In this document: piece by piece, positions 53,477 to 61,660 of the stretch
How positions within the stretch are numbered: position 1 is the first letter of the stretch
Layout of the letters: every line of letters begins with the position of its first letter
Assembly: GCA_049724395.1 (NCBI GenBank)
Contig: JAUGWO010000208.1
Span: 1-64,000 of the forward strand
Length of the DNA stretch: 64,000 nt
Direction of reading: 5' to 3'
DNA from: Spongospora subterranea f. sp. subterranea
Taxonomy: Eukaryota; Endomyxa: Phytomyxea; Phytomyxea; Plasmodiophorida
Position numbers and translations under genes: made by a program
The notes under the pieces: generated by a model
Database searches by the model: none
What the model was told of the DNA's origin: nothing
What the model saw: only the letters and a program-made list of their open reading frames with translations

Positions 53477-54289
53477 ATGTTGTCGTCCCCTGCACCGAAA
53501 ACTGGTCGGCTTGCCGGCCAGCCGAATTTTAAGGAGGACGAGGATGTGGCCTTGGCGAAAGCTTTTGTCAAAGAGACGACGTGCGCAGCCGTCGGTACCG
53601 ACCAGAGCGGCGATACGTTTTGGGAAAAGATCCGGATTTCCTATATGGGTCTTAAAACAGCAACAAGTGTCGGTCGAAGCGCCATTTCTCTCTCCAATCG
53701 ATGGAATAACACCATCAATAAGGAAGTCGCGAAGTGGATTGGTCATCTGACTGCATCTCTTCGGGAATATCACAGTGGTTGGCAATACGCCGACTATATC
53801 GAAGAAGCACAAGTGCAGTATTCAGCAGAGGCCTCTAACAAAAAACGGTTCAAGCACCTCAAGGTCTATGACATTATTAGTCGTTTACCGAAGTTCGCTG
53901 TACCAATTGAACAGGTCAATATGCAAGTCAAGGCGGCAATAGGTCTCGACTGTGTTGAAAATGTTGAGCCAGGAGAGGATCCTGTTATAGTACATGCCGA
54001 GCGGCCCAGTATCGGCAAGAAAGCTGCCAAAAAAGCGAAATTCAACTCACAGCCGCTATCACCGACAGTGTCGAACGATGATGCTATTTTGCTTCGAATA
54101 GCCCAGGCTGCCGAAGTCAAGAACGCAATCGCGAAGAATGCGTTGCGTCTGGAATTTTTTAAACAATGTCCCGAAAGCAACGAGTCAAAAATGTACTTTA
54201 AGCTTCAGGCGCAACGTATGCTCCAGGAGATGCAAGGCGAAGTCGAGCAAGATTCTGCCCTGCCTCTAGATGGTGCACCCGAGTCGTAG
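53477..54289 (+). CDS. Harbinger accessory protein (Myb/SANT-like), family 2
   Basis: An intact 270-residue frame, MLSSPAPKTGRLAGQPNFKE. Residues ~18-95 form a trihelix/SANT-like DNA-binding domain: DEDVALAKAFVKETTCAAVG, DTFWEKIRISYMGLK, RSAISLSNRWNNTINKEVAK (the R---S--NRW pattern). A basic stretch follows (KKAAKKAKF), then a C-terminal coiled-coil ending MLQEMQGEVEQD...PES-TAG. In characterised Harbinger elements the Myb-like partner carries the transposase to the nucleus and TIRs. Convergent with the transposase, whose stop is ~210 bp away. No defect seen. Confidence 0.8.
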   Translation: MLSSPAPKTGRLAGQPNFKEDEDVALAKAFVKETTCAAVGTDQSGDTFWEKIRISYMGLKTATSVGRSAISLSNRWNNTINKEVAKWIGHLTASLREYHSGWQYADYIEEAQVQYSAEASNKKRFKHLKVYDIISRLPKFAVPIEQVNMQVKAAIGLDCVENVEPGEDPVIVHAERPSIGKKAAKKAKFNSQPLSPTVSNDDAILLRIAQAAEVKNAIAKNALRLEFFKQCPESNESKMYFKLQAQRMLQEMQGEVEQDSALPLDGAPES

Positions 54290-54498
54290 GTGGTTTCTTC
54301 AACGACCGGCACATTTTTGATCTCGACCGTCAGTAAAGAAATGAGGTCGTTCAAACCATCATGGATACTCGTCTATCAATAACGCTGTGTACGTTCTGGA
54401 ACATCCGTTTCAATTGGTTCCACGTCGTTAGAACTAGCACCGTTTGATCGTGGTGTCCACTGACGCTCCAGAAATGCCATTGTATGTACTCGAATTAT

Positions 54499-55787
54499 TT
54501 ATAGTTGTTCGTTCTCTTCAGAGTATCGCTCCCACATGAAACGCATTAATTGCTGTTGGATGTCTCGATGGTCTTCACGATTTTTCATGGCCAGAGTCAG
54601 GGCGCAACGATCTGAGGGACGCTGGTTCTGGTTGCGCTGCATTAATTGAAATGGATGCTGCGGGATGTACACGGCGTCTTTGATATACGAATCATCCAGA
54701 CCGCACTCTCGTTGATGATCGATTATCAAATTGTGCAGAATTACGCACGCCTTGATGACAGTGGTCATTGCCTCGCGATGCCATAAACGACAGCCTGTGG
54801 TCAGTATGTGGAAGCGGGCTTGCAGGACTCCGAAAGCTCTCTCGATATCTTTTCGCTTCGCCTCCTGGCATGATGCAAAGTACTTTTGCATACGGCTTGC
54901 CGGGTTCGGAACCGTCTTGACAAAGCAGGCATATTCGGGATATATTCCGTCGGCCAGCCAATATGGGAAAGAGTATTCACGTCCATTCAAGGACCAACGG
55001 ACCCCGTTGACAGCATTGAAAAACAGCGACGACCGTTTCCATGCTCCGCACCTTGATCGGTCCAGCACGTTAATATCGTTGAGCGCACCAGGCGATCCAA
55101 AGTTGAAATGCCAAAACCGACCGCGATGGTCGGTCGCCTCTAGAACAACTGTTGGGACTCCCTCTTTACCCTGGAACATGCCTTTCCAGCTGGAAGTGCA
55201 GTTCTTCCACTGCCAGTGCATGCAGTCTATCCAGCCTGCAGGCCCTCATCCAACAGACGATTAAGATCCTGTTGGTTTGGATATCTTAACGCCGTTTCCT
55301 CATATATTACCGTCATTGATGAGCAAAACTGTTTGAGCGACTCCAGGATCGTGGATGCTGCCAGACGATACTTGTCATCGAGTTCCTGCGCGGCAACACC
55401 CGACGTGAGAATTCGAACAGCAGCCGCTACTTTTTGAAGTGGAGTAGCGCCGAGAACACCAGCCGCGTCCTTTTTCTGACGAAAATACTCGTTGTGCTGG
55501 GTGATGTCATTCAGAATTTTGTCAAAAAGGTCAATGGGCATTTTGAAACTGTTTCGGAACATAGTGCTGTCGTACAAGGGCGAAGGGCCCCAGTAATCTT
55601 GGGCCAACAGACGGTTGTAGAACCCGCGTTTGCGATTCACGTTCGCACGCTTTCCGGGACGCGATCCGCCCCGAGGAACAATTGCATCCGCGTCCACTCG
55701 CTCAAGCCGGCGACACTTGGCCCGCAAATATAAACATAATGCCAGGTCAAGGTCGTCGTCTGCATAAAGATCAGTTAAAATGTTCAT
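54499..55787 (-). pseudogene. PIF/Harbinger transposase (DDE_Tnp_4 type), one frameshift
   Basis: Block 55787-55227: MNILTDLYADDDLDLALCLY, RKRGFYNRLLAQDYWGPSPL, FRNSFKMPIDLFDKILNDIT, a helical N-terminal and HTH region. Block ~55245-54499: WIDCMHWQWKNC (first catalytic Asp in IDCMHW), GSPGALNDINVLDRS (second Asp), and RKDIERAFGVLQARFHIL (catalytic Glu), ending YSEENEQL-TAA. The frame changes between GLQAG and WIDCMHW near 55240, consistent with a small deletion. Otherwise all three acidic residues are present. A one-step loss in an element with perfect TIRs suggests recent mobility, perhaps with help from another copy. Confidence 0.88.
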
Positions 55788-56000
55788 ATTAGTGGACGAT
55801 GTCGCGAAATGAGGATAATCAATATGTCAGATTCCAGATCTCTAAATGGTCCGTCACATCTGACGGAAAATCTGACTTTAGCGTGTCATCTAGCGCGGAC
55901 GCTAGATTTAGCGACGCACCGGTGTGGGGGCAAAAACGCTAAATTTGCCACGCTAAATCTGTTATTAAGAGATTTAGCGCGACGGGTGGGGATGCTCTTA

Positions 56001-56690
56001 GTTTACATATGATACTACTATAAGTCATTTATTACAGTGTCAGGTACAGTCCTATGCCCGCGATATTTCTAATCGTCGGAATCAGAAACAATATAATTGT
56101 CATCATCTTCAAACACAGAACTTTCGACGACAGAGAGACCATTATTGATCGAAAAGCCAGATGAGGAGCAGTCATCAGCGTCGGCAGCGATCCGCGATGC
56201 AACCAACTTGGCGATTTACTTTCGACGTTTATTTAAAGGCGGCATATCAAAAACGCAAGTCTTTATGTTTTGGCCTGCGTCACTGCAATATCGCTGGTCA
56301 GTGCGCATGATATACTTTTATCCGTGACTGTTTCACTACTTGGCACTGCGCATTATATATTTTATGCGTGACTGCACAAGGAAAGTGCGCCGTCGCAATT
56401 GTTTTCCATAGATACAGTCCCATTATCCATCAAGGCACTGTATCTATAAAGTGTATCTACTCCGTCAATAATGCCTCAATAATAAAATTGAACACGTAAC
56501 TTTGGTCGTAATGCAAAGACCTAAAGATTTACGTACAAATTGTACGATATGAATTCATCGTCCATGACCAGATACAGTTCAAGCCGCCTACAGTCACGGA
56601 TATTTTGTAAAGGCGTCGGGTCCGTGGACACCCCAAATTGGTCGGTGGACACCCCTGGTACGCATTTTCTTATAAATCACACAATTATAC
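56001..56690. other. Between Harbinger and MULE remnants; no gene
   Basis: Contains ORFs of 76-78 codons without motifs. 56330-56480 has loose repeats of ACTGCGCATTATATATTTTATGCGTGAC / AGTGCGCATGATATACTTTTATCCGTGAC. Nothing else is recognised. Confidence 0.45.
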
Positions 56691-56724
56691 ATTACCACTC
56701 AGGTTATCACAGCTTGTTATCTCG

Positions 56725-57788
56725 ATGGAATCCTCTTCTCTTTTGTCAACGGTTGAGGAAACCTTCCAAGTCTTGACAAGCCAGATGCACGCAGCAGGGT
56801 GCAATATTATCCAACGTCGGTCCAAACGCAACAGCTCCGGTATGGCTAGTCTGTCAGCACGGTCGATCCTACCTCAATTCTCGGTCGCTTCTCGACAGCG
56901 ATACGCGTATCAAATGTACGAGTACCAATAGAATGAACTGTCCCTGGTCTGCAATAATTCAAGGCAATAATGACCTTACCAAACGGTCGCTGAACTTGAT
57001 CTGCGATGAACATAACCACCAGCCGGCCACTGAATATTCTACATTTTCCTCAGCTCGGACGTTAAATGATGAACAGAAAGCTTTGATAGGCGATATGAAT
57101 TAAGCTGGTGCTCAGCCTAAAACGATCATTGCCGCTTTGCGACAGCGATATCCTGGAATAGCCGTAATTTCCCAGGACGTCTACAATATTGTCAAGCGAA
57201 TAAGGACATCAGAATTATCAAGAAGAAGCCACATTGAGGCATTATTAGACCAGTTAATCACAGATAATGTATTGCATGCTTACCAATACGACGATCACCG
57301 TCGTATAACTCATCTCTTCTTCGCACCGTCTTCTTCGATCAAACTGGCGAGACAATATCACCATACCGTTCTCACTGATGCTACTTACAAAACCAATCAG
57401 TAAAAGTTTACCTGCTTTTCCCGCTAAAACTCAACCGTTCTCTTAGTTTTCGGATGCCTTTACTGCACGTTGTCGGCGTCACTCCGGTTAACATGTCTTT
57501 TTCAATCTGTTTCGTGTTTATGAGAAGTGAAACCGAACAGGATTATAAATGGGCCTTGCGACAACTTTGGAATGTATTTTGTCAAGACGCATTTACAAAC
57601 GTATACGTGACTGACCGGGAATTATCACTAATCAATGCCATCAGGAGTGAACTCTCGTTTGCGAACCCGACCATATTGTTATGTATTTGGCATATTCAGA
57701 AGAATGTACTAGCCAAGACGAAAAGGCATTTCGTGAACAACGACACTTTCCAGCAGTGTTTGAGGGACTGGACAAACGAAATTTGGTG
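56725..57788 (+). pseudogene. MULE transposase with FAR1-like N-terminus, truncated
   Basis: ATG 56725: MESSSLLSTVEETFQVLTSQ. After a frame break, CPWSAIIQGNNDLTKRSLNL and CDEHNHQPATEYSTFSSART give the C...C...H-H pattern of a FAR1/WRKY-GCM1-type zinc domain. 57110-57400 reads TIIAALRQRYPGIAVISQDV, YNIVKRIRTSELSRRSHIEA and HTVLTDATYKTNQ (first catalytic Asp). 57454-57788 reads MPLLHVVGVTPVNMSFSICF, TEQDYKWALRQLW, VTDRELSLINAI (second Asp) and LLCIWHIQKNVLAKTKRHF. It ends at about 57788, where chromovirus pol begins, so the C-terminal third is missing. Several stops. Confidence 0.8.
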
Positions 57789-57799
57789 AATTCCAGGAC

Positions 57800-60700
57800 G
57801 CGTTCGAGAAGTAAAACGCTGACCAACTGTCCCCACATCGCACATATGATTGCGCCATCAACTTTAAAGAGGAGACTGGCCCGCTGCCATACAGGAAGGT
57901 CTACAAACTCGGCCAGACCGAACAAAAAGTTTTGCGCCAGTACATCGAAGACAACCTCAAGAAAGGATTCATTCGCCACTCCAAATCACCGTTAGGATCA
58001 CCAATACTCGTTGTAAAGAAGAACGACAACAGCCTCCGACTGTGCGTCGACTACCGCGATGTCAACAATATAACCAAGAAGGAGCCTTATCCAATTCCTG
58101 CTATCCAAAATATTTTAGCCCAACTGTCTTCTGCCAAAATATTCACGAAGATCGATCTACGAGGCGCTTACAACCTACTCCGAATCAAGGACGGCGACGA
58201 GTGGAAGACTGCATGGTGTTGCAAATATGGAAATTTCGAGTATACGGTAATGCCGTTTGGGCTAATGAACGCTCCCGGTTATTTTCAGAGGTTGATGAAC
58301 GACGTCCTCCGTGAATACCCCGACAAATTTGTGGTTGTTTACCTCGACGACATTTTGATCTACTTGGAGAGCGCGCCGCAGCACGACGTTAATGTTCGAT
58401 TAGTACTTACCAAGTTGCGTTCAGCTGGTTTATTTGCAAAACTTGAAAAATGCGTGTTCGACGCTCAGGAAGTCGAATTCCTCGGTTATCTGGTCACCGA
58501 CAACAGCATCAAGATGGACCCAAGTAAGGTGGAGATTATCCTCGATTGGGCGACACCTTCAACAGTCAAGGACGTCCAAAGTTTCCTTGGCTTTGCTAAT
58601 TTCTACAGGGAGTTCATCGTAGATTTCGCCAAAATATCTTCACCTTTGACGTCGTTGACGAAAAAAGATCAACCATTTGATCGGTCGGCCGCGGCCGAGT
58701 CCGCGTTCGTGACCCTGAAACGAGCTTTTACCACGGCGCCTGTTATGAAACATTTTGACCTATCTTACCGATCATTATTGAGACCGATGCGTCAGACTTC
58801 GCCCTCGGCGCTGTGATTTCGCAACCGCAAATGGACGGGCAATTACATCCTATCGCGTTCTATTCGAGAAAATTCACAGTTTCGGAATTAAACTACGATG
58901 TTCATGACAAAGAATTACGCGCGATCGTGGTAGCGTTTCAAGTGTGAAGACATTTTTTAGAAAAAGCACAGCACAAAATCATCCTGTACAGCGACCACAA
59001 GAATTTGATTTATTTTACCTCGTCCAAGACTCTCAGTCGCCGACAAGCTCGTTGGTCATTAATGCTCGCTGAATATCCGTTCGTCATCGTGCACCGACCT
59101 TGTAGTCTATCAGGAAAACCAGATGCGTTGTCGCGGCGTCCCGAATACGAAATCCAACCAACCGACCCTATCTGGAAGGTGCAGCGAAGATCTATACTTC
59201 AACCGGATCAGCTCTTACCTACTCCTGCAGCTACATTATGTGCCACGATGATTAACCCTTCTCAATCGATCGAGGAGCGTATCAAACTTAACCAGCAGTC
59301 GGACACCTTCGTCCAGGATATCATTTCAAGGCTTCCTGTGACAAGTTTTCGACTCGACAACGGCATCCTCTACAAACAGAAATCGCTGGTAGTGGTGGAG
59401 AAGATTGCAAACTGGACATATTGAAGGCACGTCACGATGCCCCAGCGAGTGGTCATTTCGGTATTTCTAAGACACTTAACTCAGTACGACGTACCAACTG
59501 GTGGCCTGGAATGTCCAAGTATATTAAAAGGTATGTTATCTCCTGTGACACATGTGCTAGAGCAAAGTCCAGTCGCCATCAACCGCACGGTCTACTCTGC
59601 CCTTTACCGATTGCAGAGGACATTTGGCGCTCGATTACCATGGACTTCATTGTTAAATTGCCGAAGTCTCGGGGGCACGATTCTATCCTGGTGGTGGTAG
59701 ATCGTTTCTCCAAAATGAGCCATTTTATTCCATGCACCGAATCGATAAATGGGGCAGGTCTGGCCGAGTTGCTCTTGACGAATGTTTTCAAATTACATGG
59801 GTTGCCCGACGAGATCATTTCCGATCGCGGACCCCAGTTCGTCTCGAAATTCTGGAAACACCTGTTGGCTCGCTTCAAGATTGATCGCAAACTGTCCTCA
59901 TCGCGACACCCCCAGACGGATGGGCAGACAGAAAGACTAAATCAAGTGTTGGAAAAGTACTTGCGCTGTTACATTAATTTCCAACAAAACAACTGGGTGG
60001 ATTTGTTACCAGTTGCTGAATTCGCTTACAATAACGCAGAACATTCGGCGACAAAGATGACGCCATTTTATGCGGTCTATGGTTCTCACCCCCGTTTCGA
60101 CGACGCCACATCGTGTTCAGTTGCGAGTCAACCACATCAATGAAGTTCGGAAGTTCCTCAGGGCAGAACTACAACGCGCGGTTCGAGATATGAAACATTT
60201 CGCTGATAAGAAACGACTACCTCACCCGAACTACAAGGTTGGCGATAAGGTTTGGTTGAAATCGGAGGGTATTTCATCTGACCGTCCTAGTTCTAAGCTG
60301 AGTAGTCGAAGATTAGGGCCGTACTCCATTACAGAGATCATCAACCCAGTGACCTACCGTTTATCCCTATCACATGACAGTCGGCTCCACAACGCATTCC
60401 ATGTTGCACTACTGTCCCCACATAAGGAGAACGAGATCCCAGAGCGCGTTCAATCTCCACCTCCGCCTCTTATCCTTGACTCTGACCACAAGGACCCATT
60501 ATACATTGTCAATGAGGTACTGGACTCTCGTTGGTATAGAAATCAATTGCAGTACTCTCCTCGATTGGGAAGGGTATCCGCCGTCAGAGCGATCGTGGGA
60601 GCCCGCACGTAACCTTGATGCCACACCGGCCTTAAAGGAAACGATTCGTCGGTTTCATGTGGATTACCCGTCCAAGCACTGCCCTGGCTTAAGGAGGGGG

Positions 60701-60866
60701 TGATGTGAGGAACACTCCCATATATTCCTAACATTCGCGGCTTCGCCGCAGTTCCGCCGCAGTTTTCCGACAAGAATGACCTCTGGCTGGTCATTCTTGT
60801 CAACTCCTTGTATAGCTTGTAATACACTTCGGTTTTATTTCAACTGATCTGGTTCCTCCTAACACA
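57800..60866 (+). mobile_element. Ty3/gypsy chromovirus (Tf1-like), 5'-truncated
   Basis: Pol runs from the N-terminal RT region (57810-57930, LPYRKVYKLGQTEQKVLRQY) through RT (57932-58760: GFIRHSKSPLGSPILVVKKN; GLMNAPGYFQRLMNDVL; VVYLDDILIY with the YLDD active site). RNase H follows after a frame change (58770-59130: [20 protein letters not shown] at 58945, [20 protein letters not shown]). The integrase is at 59421-60143 (HFGISKTLNSVRRTNWWPGM; zinc-region H-H-C-C with CDTCARAKSSRH; core D in ITMDFIVKLPKS, D in EIISDRGPQFVSKF, E in DGQTERLNQVLEKY). The C-terminal part 60150-60703 holds the GPY block (SSRRLGPYSITEIIN) and a chromodomain (VNEVLDSRWYRNQLQY; DWEGYPPSERSWEPARNL) in shifted frames. 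The gag, protease and 5' LTR are absent. The 3' LTR is at 60704-60866. Confidence 0.9.
60704..60866 (+). repeat. 163-bp LTR of the chromovirus
   Basis: Begins TGTGAGGAACACTCC right after a purine run (AAGGAGGGGGTGA, polypurine-tract-like) and ends GGTTCCTCCTAACACA, so the ends are TGT...ACA with a short inverted GAGGAAC/GTTCCTC. Inside, CAAGAATGACC...GGTCATTCTTG forms a hairpin. The next bases (60867, TGGCGCCAGCAG) look like a tRNA primer-binding site, which would be expected after a 5' LTR, not a 3' LTR. Confidence 0.65.
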
Positions 60867-61090
60867 TGGCGCCAGCAGCTGTGGTATATGAATCATTTCC
60901 GGTGGCTAGCCCGGCTGCAGATGTATTGACACCAGATGCGCTAAGCAAAGCGCAAAGGCTGCAAGTTCAACAGAATTGGGACGATAGGTCTCAACCTGCT
61001 GACAAGGCTGCACCATCTCAAGAGAAGACCCCTGTGCCTTCGCGGAAGTCGCGCTCGAAAGCGGGAGCCCTATCATGGTTCAAAGGGTGA
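60866..61090 (+). CDS. Short ORF (74 aa) directly after the LTR, possible gag start
   Basis: MAPAAVVYESFPVASPAADV...SRKSRSKAGALSWFKG-TGA. The ATG overlaps the last base of the LTR, and the frame crosses the primer-binding-like TGGCGCC. Ala/Pro/Ser/Lys-rich composition fits the start of a gag polyprotein. It may be the 5' stub of a second chromovirus copy sharing this LTR, cut off by the next element. Uncertain. Confidence 0.35.
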   Translation: MAPAAVVYESFPVASPAADVLTPDALSKAQRLQVQQNWDDRSQPADKAAPSQEKTPVPSRKSRSKAGALSWFKG

Positions 61091-61660
61091 ATGTAAATGT
61101 AAATAGCCATTTCAACCAATGTTTGTAGAATCAAGCTTGGTTCTGGTCTGTCCCGGTTGGTGGCAGGTTAGTACCAAGTCAGTGTGAGACTTGAGTTCGA
61201 AAACCCCGTGGGCAGGGATTTTGGGGAATACCCAAAGGTTGGCCAGCTAATACGGAAGTAGAGCGCAGGTTGTTGAGCATGCGAGGAACGAACCTCTAGA
61301 AAATAGACAGCTGATTTGTAATGATGCGACTTGGGTTCAAGGCATTGTGGTGTTCCGTACAGGGAATTTCCCCCGTGTCCAACCAATGGTTAGGGGGTTT
61401 TAGTGAGTCGGGTCATGGGATCAACCTCACTGTAGCATATGGGAATAATCAATCATTGGGCATAAGGATTAATCACCCCCTAATGCCATGGAGTGCGCCA
61501 CGGCCTCATCTACTGCGTGAGTCAAGCAGGATTACTCGACTCCAGGGAATGGCTAATACACACATTGAATTTGGAACGGATTCCAGCGTGGAAACGCTAC
61601 AAAGATCTTTTTGCAAAAACATTTGCATCTGCATTTGAATCGCGTTTGGCGTCTAAACAA
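61091..61660. other. Probable leader/LTR region of the next gypsy element or SINE-like sequence
   Basis: No protein. GACTTGAGTTCGAAAACCCC (61187) and GCGACTTGGGTTCAAGGCAT (61326) look like pol III B boxes, with GGTGGCAGGTTAGTACC (61160) as a weak A box. A tRNA-derived SINE is possible but not shown. Otherwise this may be the untranslated leader of the following retroelement. Confidence 0.3.

Larger units (their letters stand above)
53344..55997. mobile_element. PIF/Harbinger element, family 2, with perfect TIRs and TTA duplication
   Basis: 53344-53368 and the reverse complement of 55973-55997 are identical over 25 bp (GAGCATCCCCACCCGTCGCG + CTAAA). They are flanked by TTA at 53341-53343 and TTA at 55998-56000, the 3-bp TWA target duplication typical of PIF/Harbinger. 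Just inside both ends are short GCGCTAAA/TTTAGCGC subrepeats. Total length is 2654 bp. It carries two convergent genes: an accessory protein (+) and a transposase (-). The host site is itself a small repeat (TTACATATGATACT occurs near both flanks). Confidence 0.95.

Noticed and set aside
54731-55264. 177-codon plus ORF opposite the Harbinger transposase
   Set aside because: It is the shadow of the minus-strand transposase, which has all three catalytic blocks.
32804-58947. Reassignment of TGA to tryptophan
   Set aside because: Host genes use TGG for Trp throughout, and the SNX-like, basic-protein and membrane-protein genes end plausibly at TGA. Decay of TEs explains the stops better.
61130-61400. 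tRNA genes suggested by TTCGAAAACC and GGTTCAAGGC
   Set aside because: No cloverleaf could be folded with matching acceptor and anticodon arms. At most these are SINE-like B boxes.
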